A stretch of 64,000 bases of DNA from Rossellomorea marisflavi (GCF_001274775.1 NZ_LGUE01000001.1:1-64000), one strand, 5' to 3'; shown: positions 46,894 through 56,192, numbered from the stretch's first letter. Notes: generated from the letters alone by a model not told the origin. Translations and numbers: made by a program.

Positions 46894-49263
46894 GTGAAGT
46901 CTAGAAAGATCATGTCTGTCGCCATGGCCGCAGCGCTCAGTGCCGGTTTATTTGCTGTACCTGCATCCGCCCATGACGCCACTCCGGTGAACGTCCTGAA
47001 GGACCCGGTGTCGAAGAAGGTACATAACCACGGGGAAGGACCGTTTGACCTTGCCATCGCCAATGAAGAGAGATTGATCGAGATGCTCAAGGAAAAAGGG
47101 GATATTTCGAAGAATGCATCAGCTTCTGAAGCTGAAAAAGAAGTGCAAAAGTTCCTGAAAGAAAAATCCGATGGCTTGAAGGAGCTTGAAGATGATGGAG
47201 AGCTGAAGGAAGAGAAAGAGAAGCTCGAAAAGAAAATCACCCAGAACAAAAAGAAGGGGAAGGGTCAGAATAACAAAAAGAAACATCGTAACCTGGACCC
47301 TGTAAAGGAAGAATTCTATGACGGGGATGTCAGGGAGGACAAGGTCCTTGTCGTCCTGATGGAATTCCCTGATTTCCCTCACAATTCGATTCAGGAAGAT
47401 GAAACCGACATGTACTATGACGATTATGTGCAGAAGCACTATGAAGACATGGTATTCGGTAATAGAGGATACAAAGGTCCCAATGGGGAGAAGCTGGTCT
47501 CCATGAAGCAATTCTATGAGCAGCAAACCAACGGTGCCTATACGGTTGATGGGGAAGTCACGAAATGGTATATGGCCAAGCATCCGGCAGCCTACTACGG
47601 CGGCAACGGAGCGAATGGCAGTGACGCAAAGCCGAGGGAACTCGTCAAGGAAGCCCTTGAAGCTGTTGCAGCAGATCCCGATGTAGATCTTAGTGAGTTC
47701 GATCAGGAAGACCGCTATGATTTGAATGGAAACGGGAATACCCGCGAGCCGGACGGCATTGTCGATCATCTCATGGTCGTACACTCTGCTGTCGGTGAAG
47801 AAGCGGGCGGCGGAAGCCTTGGAGAAGATGCCATCTGGTCCCACCGTTGGAACCTTGGCAGCGTATTCCCGATCAATGGAACGGAAACCGACGTTCCATA
47901 CTGGGAAGGCAACATGGCTGCATATGACTACACGATCCAGCCGGCTGACGGAGCAGCAGGGGTGTTCGCCCATGAGTACGGACATGACCTCGGACTTCCG
48001 GATGAATATGACACCCAGTATACAGGTGAAGGCGAGGCCGTTGCTTACTGGTCCATCATGGCAAGTGGAAGCTGGGCAGGGAAGATCCCTGGTACAGAGC
48101 CGACAGGATTCAGTGCATGGTCCAAAGAATTCCTTCAAGCTGCCCATGGCGGCAACTGGTTGAAGTATGATGAAGTCAGTCTTGATGACCTGAAGAAAAA
48201 GGGAACGGAATTCTACCTCGATCAGGCCAATACGAAAGGTACGAATGCAGATGCGTTGAAGATCACGCTTCCGGATAAAGAGACAGAGATCACCAAACCG
48301 TTCAGCGGAAAGTACAGTTACTTCAGCGGCAGCGGAAACGATCTTGATAATTCCGCGGTCGTCGATGTGAATCTGTCATCTGCCTCAAGTGCAGAATTCT
48401 CCTTCAAAGCTTGGTATGATATCGAGCAGGATTGGGATTACGGATCTGTTCAAGTAAGCGAAGACGGAAAACAATGGACAACCATCCCGGGTAATATCAC
48501 AACGGATGCAGACCCTAATAGCCAAAACCCAGGCAACGGGATCACCGGAAAATCCGACGGCTGGATCGATGCCAAGTTTGACTTGAGTGCGTATAAAGGG
48601 AAAAACGTTAAAGTGAAGATCAACTACTGGACGGATGTAGCGGCCGTGTTCCCTGGATTGTATGTAGATGATATCAAGGTGACGGCAGATGGAAAACAAG
48701 TATTCTTCGATGATGCTGAGGGTAAAGCAAAAGTGAAGCTTGAAGGATTTGCGAAGGATACGGGAGTCAAAAAATCAGAACATTACTACCTTCTTGAGTG
48801 GAGAAATCATCAGGGAGTCGATAAAGGACTGGCTCATATCAAACGTGGTGACAGCCTCATGTCCTATGATCCTGGCCTTGTGATCTGGTACGCAGATGAA
48901 TCGTACGATGACAACTGGACTGGCATCCACCCTGGTGATGGATATCTTGGAGTGGTCGATGCGGATCAAATACCGATTAGATGGAGTGATGGTTCCGTTG
49001 CTTCCACCCGCTACCAAATCCACGATGCTGCATTCAGCATGGATAATGCCAAAAAGATGTTCATCGATTACCGCGACCTTCTCGGGTTGACTCTTACCGA
49101 TAAGGATACGAAGAAAAATCCTGAGTTCTATGACAGGAAAGACTACTCGAATACAAGGATGCCGGATGCGGGACGAAATGTTCCTGAATATGGCCTGAAA
49201 GTCAAAGTGACGGGTCAAAGTAAAGACAAGTCCGTAGGGCGCATCGAAGTATCTAAACATTAA
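46894..49263 (+). CDS. ina: Immune inhibitor A metalloprotease (peptidase M6)
   Basis: A secreted zinc protease of 789 aa. It has a signal peptide (cleavage after VPASA), a Lys/Glu-rich propeptide region to about residue 130, the catalytic motif HEYGHDLGLPDEYD near residue 360, and a C-terminal region with MAM/beta-sandwich-like segments (SFKAWYDIEQDWDYGSVQVS). GTG start at 46894 with AGGGGGAATGG upstream. Homologues degrade host antibacterial peptides and other proteins; here it may simply scavenge protein. Confidence 0.93.
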   Translation: MKSRKIMSVAMAAALSAGLFAVPASAHDATPVNVLKDPVSKKVHNHGEGPFDLAIANEERLIEMLKEKGDISKNASASEAEKEVQKFLKEKSDGLKELEDDGELKEEKEKLEKKITQNKKKGKGQNNKKKHRNLDPVKEEFYDGDVREDKVLVVLMEFPDFPHNSIQEDETDMYYDDYVQKHYEDMVFGNRGYKGPNGEKLVSMKQFYEQQTNGAYTVDGEVTKWYMAKHPAAYYGGNGANGSDAKPRELVKEALEAVAADPDVDLSEFDQEDRYDLNGNGNTREPDGIVDHLMVVHSAVGEEAGGGSLGEDAIWSHRWNLGSVFPINGTETDVPYWEGNMAAYDYTIQPADGAAGVFAHEYGHDLGLPDEYDTQYTGEGEAVAYWSIMASGSWAGKIPGTEPTGFSAWSKEFLQAAHGGNWLKYDEVSLDDLKKKGTEFYLDQANTKGTNADALKITLPDKETEITKPFSGKYSYFSGSGNDLDNSAVVDVNLSSASSAEFSFKAWYDIEQDWDYGSVQVSEDGKQWTTIPGNITTDADPNSQNPGNGITGKSDGWIDAKFDLSAYKGKNVKVKINYWTDVAAVFPGLYVDDIKVTADGKQVFFDDAEGKAKVKLEGFAKDTGVKKSEHYYLLEWRNHQGVDKGLAHIKRGDSLMSYDPGLVIWYADESYDDNWTGIHPGDGYLGVVDADQIPIRWSDGSVASTRYQIHDAAFSMDNAKKMFIDYRDLLGLTLTDKDTKKNPEFYDRKDYSNTRMPDAGRNVPEYGLKVKVTGQSKDKSVGRIEVSKH

Positions 49264-49265
49264 TC

Positions 49266-49301
49266 TTGAAGGGTGATCGCCGACCGGCGGTCACCCTTTA
49301 A
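49266..49301 (+). terminator. Hairpin after inhA
   Basis: AAGGGTGATCGCCG / CGGCGGTCACCCTT stem (with one G-T) without a long T tract; probably a terminator or mRNA 3' end. Confidence 0.6.
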
Positions 49302-49371
49302 GCATGTTAGTGGACATTTTTCACTATGGAATTGATAATAATACTCACATCACACAAAGGAGATGTAAGTA

Positions 49372-50379
49372 TTGGCCATTAAATTAAGCATTCTCGATCA
49401 ATCACCGATCGCAGAAGGAATGAGCCCACAAGAGGCTCTTCAAAATACAGTAAAACTCGCACAGCATGCCGATCGCTTGGGGTATGAGCGTTTCTGGGTG
49501 TCTGAACACCATGATTCCACCAGCCTTGCCGGTTCTTCACCAGAAGTATTGATTGCCCATCTTGCACAAAATACAGAGAGGATCAAGGTAGGCTCTGGCG
49601 GAGTGATGCTCCCCCACTACAGCTCCTATAAGGTGGCTGAAAACTTCCGATTGCTCGAGGGTCTCAATCCTGAACGGATCGACCTCGGTCTTGGAAGGGC
49701 TCCTGGTGGGATGCCCATGGCCACGATGGCCCTTCACGACGGGAAACCAAGGGACGTCGACCGCTATCCTGAGCAGATCGACGACCTCCTCGGTTATATG
49801 ACGGATAATCTGCCGGCTTCCCACCCTTACCAGGGACTGACGGCGGCTCCGCAGATCGCTACGATGCCTGAAGTGTGGCTGCTCGGATCAAGCCCATCAA
49901 GCGCCATGTTGGCTGCTCAAAAAGGACTTCCGTACACGTTCGCCCAGTTCATCAATGGCGAGGGCGGTCCGCAATACACCGCAGCTTACCGCAATAACTT
50001 CGTGCCAAGCCCTTATCTTGATCAGCCAAAGAATATTGTCGCTGTCTTTGCGATCTGTGGCGAAACGGATGAAGAAGCTGAAAGGATCGCCTCGAGCATC
50101 GATCTTTCTATCCTCATGATCGAACAGGGGATGCGTTCGAACGGAACCCCGAGTCCCGAGAAAGCGGCCCAGTACCACTACAGCCCGTTCGAACTTCTCC
50201 GGATCAAAGAGAATCGGAAGCGGATGGTTGTCGGAAGCCCCGAAACCGTGAAGAATAAAATTCTCGCCTTGAGCGAGCAGTATCAAACAGACGAAATCAT
50301 GCTCGTGAGCATCACGTATGATTTCAACGATAAGCTGAAATCATTCGAATTGATCGCCAATGCACTGATGGACGCATAA
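49372..50379 (+). CDS. LLM-class flavin-dependent oxidoreductase
   Basis: A 335-aa luciferase-like TIM-barrel protein. Segments RFWVSEHHDSTSLAGSSPEVLI, IKVGSGGVMLPHYSSYKVAENFRLLEGLNPERIDLGLGRAPG and VWLLGSSPSSA are typical of the monooxygenase group found in bacilli. The TTG start follows AAGGAGATG. Substrate unknown. Monocistronic; a terminator follows. Confidence 0.9.
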   Translation: MAIKLSILDQSPIAEGMSPQEALQNTVKLAQHADRLGYERFWVSEHHDSTSLAGSSPEVLIAHLAQNTERIKVGSGGVMLPHYSSYKVAENFRLLEGLNPERIDLGLGRAPGGMPMATMALHDGKPRDVDRYPEQIDDLLGYMTDNLPASHPYQGLTAAPQIATMPEVWLLGSSPSSAMLAAQKGLPYTFAQFINGEGGPQYTAAYRNNFVPSPYLDQPKNIVAVFAICGETDEEAERIASSIDLSILMIEQGMRSNGTPSPEKAAQYHYSPFELLRIKENRKRMVVGSPETVKNKILALSEQYQTDEIMLVSITYDFNDKLKSFELIANALMDA

Positions 50380-50383
50380 GCAA

Positions 50384-50414
50384 AAGGGACGACCCGCGGG
50401 CCGTCCCTTTTTGC
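50384..50414. terminator. Terminator between the LLM oxidoreductase and mnmM genes
   Basis: AAAGGGACG(A)CCCG / CGGGCCGTCCCTTT stem flanked by A-rich and T-rich ends, between convergent genes. Confidence 0.85.
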
Positions 50415-50987
50415 TTATCTTTTTTCCAGGGCCACGATGAATGGCGGATGGTTAAGCTGATTCATGAACTGATAGCGGAGGACGTGGACATAATTCTGGT
50501 CGAGCTTCTCCACATAGCGGAGGATATAATCCCTCTCCACCGCGCCTTCCGGGTGTCCGTGATAGATCACAAGGACGAGGATGCCTTCCGGCGCCATCAT
50601 TTCAAGGATCTGATTGAGGGCGAGGATCGTCGTCTTCGGACGGGTTACGATCTCCTTATCTCCCCCCGGCAGATAACCGAGATTGAAGATGGCCCCTGTC
50701 ACTTTCCCGTGATGGACGGGAGGAATCACATTCATCACGGTCTCATGGCCCTGATGGAACAGGGTGACCCGAGGCGCCAATTCGTGGGTATCAAGCTGCT
50801 CTTTTGTATTCTCAATGGCTTCTTCCTGGATGTCAAAGCCGTAGACCCTGCCGTTTTCTCCTACGAGCCTGGCGAGGAACAGCGTATCGTGCCCATTCCC
50901 TAGCGTGGCGTCGATCACGACATCCCCGGGGCTTACGGCACGCTCAAGAAGCTGCCTTGCAAATGGTAGAATTCTGTCTAATTTCAT
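50415..50987 (-). CDS. mnmM: tRNA mnm5s2U methyltransferase MnmM (YtqB)
   Basis: A 190-aa class I methyltransferase. The SAM loop is VIDATLGNGHDTLFLA, and FNLGYLPGGDK and VIYHGHPEG are the family motifs. B. subtilis YtqB was identified as MnmM, which methylates 5-aminomethyl-2-thiouridine in tRNA wobble positions. Its ATG overlaps the stop of ytqA (ATGA), so the two are co-translated. Confidence 0.9.
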   Translation of the reverse strand: MKLDRILPFARQLLERAVSPGDVVIDATLGNGHDTLFLARLVGENGRVYGFDIQEEAIENTKEQLDTHELAPRVTLFHQGHETVMNVIPPVHHGKVTGAIFNLGYLPGGDKEIVTRPKTTILALNQILEMMAPEGILVLVIYHGHPEGAVERDYILRYVEKLDQNYVHVLRYQFMNQLNHPPFIVALEKR

Positions 50988-51949
50988 GTTGTCACATCCA
51001 CTTTATAATATTTTCCCTGCCAGCTCTCGCGGCGCTTCATTTCATCGTCGATGGCGTTCAGCACGCTCCATTTATTCACGCTCCACATCGGGCCCACCAT
51101 GAGATCGATGGGACCATCTCCGGTGATCCTGTGCACCACCATTTCGGGAGGGATGATCTCGAGCTGATCACAAACCAATTGTATGTATCGATCAAAATCA
51201 AGGAACTCCAGAAGTCCTTTTTCATATTGTTTGACCATCGGTGTGCCTTTCAGAAGATGCAGAAGATGGATTTTGATCCCCTGTACATCGAGTTTTGCCA
51301 CTTCGGCAGCGGTCTCAAGCATCATCTCGTCTGTTTCCAGAGGAAGGCCGTTGATGATATGGGAACATACCCGGATCCCGTGCTTCCTTAACTTCCTGAC
51401 CCCTTCTTTGTAGCATTCATAATCATGGGCACGATTGATCAGGCCTGCCGTCTTTTCGTGTACCGTCTGAAGCCCAAGCTCCACCCAAAGATACGTCCTT
51501 TCGTTCAATTCAGCCAGATACTCCACCACGTCATCGGGGAGGCAGTCCGGGCGCGTGGCGATGGACAGGCCGATGACCCCGTCCTGCTTCAGCACGGATT
51601 CATAGCGTTCCCGTAGTACCTCGACGGGGGCGTGGGTATTGGTGAAGGCTTGGAAATAGGCAAGGTATTTGCCGTCCTTCCATTTTTTATGCATTTTATC
51701 CTTGATATCATGGAATTGTTTTTCTAATGATTCGGCCCTGTTGCCTGCAAAGTCACCAGACCCTGCCGCGCTGCAAAAGGTGCATCCACCAAATGCGGCG
51801 GTACCGTCACGGTTCGGACAGTCGAATCCTCCATCCAGTGCTACTTTGAACACTTTATGGCCGAAGTGTCCGCGCAGATGATAATTCCATGTGTGGTAGC
51901 GTTTTTGGTCGGCTGCATATAGAAATGGGTTTGTCTCGATGGCAAACAC
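50984..51949 (-). CDS. ytqA: Radical SAM protein YtqA (TIGR01212 family)
   Basis: A 321-aa radical SAM protein with the iron-sulfur motif CPNRDG...GGCTFCS (C-x11-C-x2-C), the Elp3-like spacing. Function is not established. The start is doubtful: GTG 51949 overlaps AGGAGG by one base, and the only in-frame codon with proper spacing (8 bases) is ATC at 51940. I keep the GTG. Upstream partner of mnmM, as in B. subtilis, so a tRNA-modification role is plausible. Confidence 0.87.
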   Translation of the reverse strand: MFAIETNPFLYAADQKRYHTWNYHLRGHFGHKVFKVALDGGFDCPNRDGTAAFGGCTFCSAAGSGDFAGNRAESLEKQFHDIKDKMHKKWKDGKYLAYFQAFTNTHAPVEVLRERYESVLKQDGVIGLSIATRPDCLPDDVVEYLAELNERTYLWVELGLQTVHEKTAGLINRAHDYECYKEGVRKLRKHGIRVCSHIINGLPLETDEMMLETAAEVAKLDVQGIKIHLLHLLKGTPMVKQYEKGLLEFLDFDRYIQLVCDQLEIIPPEMVVHRITGDGPIDLMVGPMWSVNKWSVLNAIDDEMKRRESWQGKYYKVDVTT

Positions 51950-52126
51950 CTCCTGATTCGTCGATTTCGGTGGTTCATCATAGAGATTTTAACATGAAAG
52001 AGGGGGAGAATGAATCCTCGGGGACCCAAAAGGCGAAGTTTACCACTTTTGAAATGGGTGAGCAGGCTCACACTAAGGGATGGGAAGTACTTCCCGAAAG
52101 CACTAAATAGGCAGGGGGATGTTCAG

Positions 52127-52420
52127 ATGGCAACGAGGCAATCAATCGACGAGTGTATCCAGAAGTGTGAAGACGCCATCCGCGAAGGTCAGAAGCAGTA
52201 TCAGGCCGGTCTCGGACAGGAACATTACAGTGACAGTGATTATACGCAGGCCATGCAGAAGATCGAGGAATCGGTCAATGACCTCGCACAGCTGTCACAA
52301 AGCGCCAATGCCCAGCAGCGTGAACAGCTTCACAGGATGCGGCTTCAGGTGCAGCATCTTCAGAATGAAATGATCCTCCTTGAGCATGATCCTTCAACGG
52401 TGGGGGGGACCCTTCATTGA
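52127..52420 (+). CDS. ytzC: DUF2524-family protein YtzC
   Basis: A 97-aa soluble, strongly helical protein (MATRQSIDECIQKCEDAI...). It has SANAQQREQLHRMRLQVQHLQNEM near the end, closely like B. subtilis YtzC. Coiled-coil character over most of its length. Function unknown. AGGGGGAT lies before ATG 52127. The stop overlaps the start of a small downstream frame. Confidence 0.85.
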   Translation: MATRQSIDECIQKCEDAIREGQKQYQAGLGQEHYSDSDYTQAMQKIEESVNDLAQLSQSANAQQREQLHRMRLQVQHLQNEMILLEHDPSTVGGTLH

Positions 52421-52575
52421 AGAAACGATCCGATCAAAACAACCCGGAGCAGAGCGGTCGGAACAAACCGATCGATACCGAGTTCGGTAAAGAGTACAAT
52501 CCTGTTGAAACTGTGAAAAAGCAGAATGAGCACAGGAGTCAACCCGTTCGGAGCAACCATCATAATGACAAATAG
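52417..52575 (+). CDS. Small hydrophilic protein downstream of ytzC
   Basis: A 52-aa frame starting TTG (overlapping the ytzC stop as TTGA). It reads KKRSDQNNPEQSGRNKPIDT and onward, rich in Asn, Gln, Lys and Pro, with no hydrophobic core. A G-rich ribosome site (GGTGGGGGG) lies 8 bases upstream and a terminator follows directly. Its composition resembles minor small acid-soluble spore proteins, but I cannot match it to a named one. Confidence 0.6.
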   Translation: MKKRSDQNNPEQSGRNKPIDTEFGKEYNPVETVKKQNEHRSQPVRSNHHNDK

Positions 52576-52582
52576 CAACACG

Positions 52583-52617
52583 GCCAGCCCTGGAATCCAG
52601 GGCTGGCATTTTTTGTT
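52583..52617 (+). terminator. Terminator of the ytzC operon
   Basis: CCAGCCCTGG / CCAGGGCTGG perfect stem with loop AAT followed by CATTTTTTG. Confidence 0.9.
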
Positions 52618-52752
52618 CAAGCGCTTGAATCACCGCATTGAAGCTGCATTACATAACAGGTTTGAAGCCGGTAAATAGTTCTTGCCCCTTTCAACGAAAA
52701 GGAGTAAAATCCTCTAGGGAATTGAAAATGTGTTAGAAAGGAAGAGGAAAAA

Positions 52753-53940
52753 ATGCCAAGATCTTTATGGCTCCTCATCATCGGAATGATGGTGAACGTT
52801 ACCGGTTCTTCCTTCTTATGGCCTTTGAATACCATCTACCTGCATGATCACCTTGGAAAGACATTATCCATGGCCGGCATCGTCCTCATGCTTAACGCAG
52901 GGGCGAGCGTTGCCGGGAATCTGATCGGTGGGTTTCTTTTTGATAAAATGGGTGGATACAGGTCCATCCTTCTAGGGATCCTCATCACCCTTACAGCACT
53001 TGGAGGAATGAATCTCTGGCACGGATGGCCTCATTATGTCGTGTTCCTTACCATCGTAGGCTTCGGATCAGGAATTGTGTTCCCGTCCATGTATGCCATG
53101 GCAGGGTCCGTATGGCCGGCCGGGGGAAGGAAAGCATTCAATGCCGTCTACGTGGCCCAGAACATCGGGGTCGCCGTCGGGGCGTCACTTGGCGGCCTGG
53201 TTGCATCGTTCTCCTTCAATTATATCTTCCTCGCGAACTTCTTGATGTACATCGTATTCTTCCTGATCGCATTGTTCGGCTATAAGAAGATCTCCGCCCA
53301 GGTTTCGGGACATACGTCGGTCATTCAGGAATCCAGGCCGATACGCGACCGTTCGAAACTGACGGCGCTCCTGCTTATTTGCGGAGCGTATCTTTTATGC
53401 TGGGTCGGATATGTGCAGTGGCAGTCCACGATTGCAAGCTATACCCAGGAAATCAATATTTCCCTCAAGCAGTACAGCTTCCTGTGGACGATTAACGGGG
53501 CGCTGATCGTCCTTGCTCAACCTTTATTGTCCCGGGTCATCAAACGGTTCGAGAATAATTTGAAGATCCAGATCATGATCGGGACGGTCATCTTCATGCT
53601 GTCATTCGCCGTTGCGGCATTCGCCGATCAATTCATGTGGTTCGTGGCAGCCATGATCATCCTGACCGTCGGGGAGATGCTCATCTGGCCGGCCGTTCCG
53701 ACCATAGCCAATTCCCTTGCACCTAAAGGGCGGGAAGGGTTTTATCAGGGCATCGTCAACAGCACGGCGACAGGCGGCCGGATGATCGGTCCCCTTATCG
53801 GCGGATTGATGGTCGATATGTTCAGTATGCAGATCCTATTTGTCATCCTGATCGCCTTTTATATCGTGGCCATGATCTTATCCAGCATCTATGATCGTCC
53901 ATTGAAGAGAAAAGAACCGGTAACCATTTCAGTCCATTAA
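52753..53940 (+). CDS. yttB: MFS transporter (YttB-like)
   Basis: A 395-aa membrane protein with about twelve hydrophobic helices. The motif-A-like loop GGFLFDKMGGYRS lies between helices 2 and 3, and the conserved segments GFGSGIVFPSMYAMAGSVWP and GREGFYQGIVNSTATGGRMIGP suggest a drug-efflux type. It resembles B. subtilis YttB; substrate unknown. Ribosome site GGAAGAGG precedes ATG. Confidence 0.85.
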   Translation: MPRSLWLLIIGMMVNVTGSSFLWPLNTIYLHDHLGKTLSMAGIVLMLNAGASVAGNLIGGFLFDKMGGYRSILLGILITLTALGGMNLWHGWPHYVVFLTIVGFGSGIVFPSMYAMAGSVWPAGGRKAFNAVYVAQNIGVAVGASLGGLVASFSFNYIFLANFLMYIVFFLIALFGYKKISAQVSGHTSVIQESRPIRDRSKLTALLLICGAYLLCWVGYVQWQSTIASYTQEINISLKQYSFLWTINGALIVLAQPLLSRVIKRFENNLKIQIMIGTVIFMLSFAVAAFADQFMWFVAAMIILTVGEMLIWPAVPTIANSLAPKGREGFYQGIVNSTATGGRMIGPLIGGLMVDMFSMQILFVILIAFYIVAMILSSIYDRPLKRKEPVTISVH

Positions 53941-53974
53941 AAAAAAGCGTACGATGCATGCATCGTACGCTTTT
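53941..53974 (+). terminator. Terminator of the MFS gene
   Basis: AAGCGTACGATGC and GCATCGTACGCTT form a perfect palindromic stem with flanking A and T tracts. Confidence 0.85.
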
Positions 53975-53988
53975 GGTTTCTAATCAAA

Positions 53989-54110
53989 TTAAAAGGGCTC
54001 CCGTATCCTACGGAAGCCCACTTGCAAAAAATTGAGGCGGATAATCCAGACGCCACATCGTCTGTTGTCACAAGGACGCGATTACCGACTTACACAATTC
54101 AGCTCATCGC
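53989..54110 (-). ncRNA. Candidate independent small RNA (about 120 nt)
   Basis: Reverse strand. The predicted 5' end (54110) starts with GCGAT, which pairs with ATCGC about 28 bases on. The stem CAGACG / CGTCTG follows (54045-54062). The RNA ends in an 11-bp terminator stem GGGCTTCCGTA / TACGGGAGCCC (53995-54019) followed by TTTTAATTT. A promoter TTGCCT (54140-54145) - 17 bp - TATTCT (54117-54122) precedes it, overlapping the cupin terminator. No protein is encoded. The family is not recognised. Confidence 0.65.
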
Positions 54111-54135
54111 TAGATAAGAATAACATGGGCGCCGA

Positions 54136-54160
54136 AAAAAGGCAACCTCTTTTTTAAAGG
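54136..54160 (-). terminator. Weak terminator of the cupin gene
   Basis: Short stem AAAAGAGG / CCTTTTTT on the reverse strand with a T tract, directly after the cupin stop codon. It overlaps the -35 of the candidate small RNA. Confidence 0.5.
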
Positions 54161-54675
54161 GATGGATTGCGTGGAATCCGCCAGTGACGGATCAGGGGGC
54201 CGGAACCCCCGAAAACGGGGTCGCACGATGGGAGGGGAACCGAGATGATGTCCAGGCGCGAGCTCGTCCTGTCATCCGTCCTTCCTTTCTTTGTGTTGAA
54301 ATCCCTTCCGTCAGGATAGGCGCCTGCAACCTTGAAATCATCACTCGCCGAAATCCGTTTATGTCCGGTGCCTGCAGGCAGGATGAGGACGTCCCCTTTC
54401 TGGAAGCGTACTGTTTCTCCGAACTCGCCCCCCACCAAGACCTCGGCTTCCCCGTCGATGACTCCCAACACTTCATGGGTATTGCTATGGAAATGGTGGT
54501 AATCAAATATTCCGTTCCTCCAGCTGTTGCACCATTCATTCCGTTCGAACACCGTTTCGGGGCTGTCCGTTTCTCCTGATAAGGCATCTCTGTATAATAA
54601 CACCGGAAGATTCGGGTTATTGGGGATGATCCCATCATCCTCAAAATACAAGATCTTTAGTTCGGCGATTTCCAT
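54154..54675 (-). CDS. Cupin-domain protein (YjlB-like)
   Basis: A 173-aa single-domain cupin with metal-ligand candidates in HHFHSNTHEVLG (motif 1) and LPAGTGHKRI (motif 2). It closely follows the B. subtilis YjlB pattern (FxDDGxIPNNP, NSWRNGIF). Function unknown. The start at 54675 lies 7 bases after GGAGGA; the frame begins at 54690 without a ribosome site. Confidence 0.85.
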   Translation of the reverse strand: MEIAELKILYFEDDGIIPNNPNLPVLLYRDALSGETDSPETVFERNEWCNSWRNGIFDYHHFHSNTHEVLGVIDGEAEVLVGGEFGETVRFQKGDVLILPAGTGHKRISASDDFKVAGAYPDGRDFNTKKGRTDDRTSSRLDIISVPLPSCDPVFGGSGPLIRHWRIPRNPSL

Positions 54676-54827
54676 CCTGCATTCCTCCATTCGTTGTTAA
54701 GGAGATTCCCTCCGTATCAAGCCTTTAAACCGTTTTCCAAAAAGTGGTGTCGAATATTTTCCATAAACGCAGTAGATGGTATGCTAGGATATAGTTATCT
54801 GAAAATTTCGGGTTTGGAGGAAGGTCG

Positions 54828-56186
54828 ATGAGTTCATTGTTAAAGTCGGTATCGGTCGAGATGATCGAAATCATTCTCGAGAACGCGTTTGAGTGGCTTG
54901 TTGTCGTGGATGAGGGAGGGACGATCATCTATATGAACGACAGCTACTGCCGTTTCCTCGAGGTGGAAAGGGAAAGGGCCGTCGGCAGTCATGTCACGGA
55001 AATCATTGAAAACACACGCATGCATATCGTTGCGGCCAGCGGCAAAGAAGAGGTGGCCGACCTTCAATATATCAGGGGGAACTACATGATCGCCAACCGG
55101 ATCCCCATCGTGGTGGACGGTCAGGTGATCGGGGCTTTCGGATCGGTCATATTCAGGGATACGAGTGAATGGATGCAGATGAGTTCCCATGTGAAGAACA
55201 TGATGTCTAAGATCCAAAGCTATATCCATGATATCAACAGCGGTGTGCGCTATACCCTGAACGACATCATCGGTGATTCAGAAGTGATGCTCGAGCTGAA
55301 AGAAAAAGTCCAAATGATTGCCCCGAGCGATATTTCCATTTTGATCAGGGGAGAGAGCGGAACGGGGAAAGAGCTTTTTGCCCACAGCATCCACCAGCTG
55401 AGTGAACGGAGCTCGCAGCCTTTCATCAAAGTCAACTGTGCAGCCATACCGGAGCATCTTCTGGAATCCGAACTGTTCGGATATGAAGAAGGGGCATTCA
55501 CAGGAGCGAAAAAGGGAGGGAAGAAGGGTAAATTCCAGCTTGCCCACAAGGGGACCCTCTTCCTCGATGAAATCGGAGACATGCCTTTGAATATGCAGGC
55601 GAAATTGCTCCGGGCCCTCCAGGAAGGAGAGGTGGAGGCAGTCGGTTCCACAAAGATCCACCATGTGGACGTCCGGATCATAGCCGCCACGAACCGACCC
55701 CTTGAAACGCTTATGGAAGAAAAGCGCTTCCGCAGCGACTTGTATTACCGGATCAATGTGATCCCTTTTCATATCCCCTCCCTTAAAGAGCGGAAGGGGG
55801 ACCTTTCAAGACTTGCCTCCTTCTTTCTTGAGAAATCGATCAAATCCTCTGGGAAACGGATCAGTGGATTCGAAGGCGATGTACTGGAAATATTCAAATC
55901 TCACAGCTGGCCGGGGAACCTGCGGGAACTGGAAAATGTGATCCATGCCGCTACCTATCTCACCTCTGGCACCGAAATCAAAGTAAATGCCCTTCCTTCT
56001 TATTTGAAAGTGGGGAATGTGTACAAACCAGGGTCGAAATCATTAAAAGAAATGATGGAAGAAACGGAACGTGCCATATTGGAAGAAACGATCCGAAGCC
56101 ACCCTGACAAACGGACAGCTGCCCGTGTATTGGGGTTGGGGAAATCAAGCCTGTATGAAAAATTGAACAAGTATCACCTCCAATGA
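54828..56186 (+). CDS. Sigma-54-dependent transcriptional activator with PAS domain
   Basis: A 452-aa enhancer-binding protein. It has an N-terminal PAS sensor (about residues 13-110, NAFEWLVVVDEGGTIIYMND), an AAA+ domain with GESGTGKELFAHSIH, the sigma-54 contact GAFTGA, Walker B TLFLDEIGDMP, and a C-terminal Fis-type helix-turn-helix (RTAARVLGLGKSSLYEKL). It resembles RocR, AcoR and BkdR-type activators. Three dyad sites and a -24/-12 promoter directly downstream make the permease-bdhA operon its likely target. Confidence 0.92.
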   Translation: MSSLLKSVSVEMIEIILENAFEWLVVVDEGGTIIYMNDSYCRFLEVERERAVGSHVTEIIENTRMHIVAASGKEEVADLQYIRGNYMIANRIPIVVDGQVIGAFGSVIFRDTSEWMQMSSHVKNMMSKIQSYIHDINSGVRYTLNDIIGDSEVMLELKEKVQMIAPSDISILIRGESGTGKELFAHSIHQLSERSSQPFIKVNCAAIPEHLLESELFGYEEGAFTGAKKGGKKGKFQLAHKGTLFLDEIGDMPLNMQAKLLRALQEGEVEAVGSTKIHHVDVRIIAATNRPLETLMEEKRFRSDLYYRINVIPFHIPSLKERKGDLSRLASFFLEKSIKSSGKRISGFEGDVLEIFKSHSWPGNLRELENVIHAATYLTSGTEIKVNALPSYLKVGNVYKPGSKSLKEMMEETERAILEETIRSHPDKRTAARVLGLGKSSLYEKLNKYHLQ

Positions 56187-56192
56187 AGCGTG

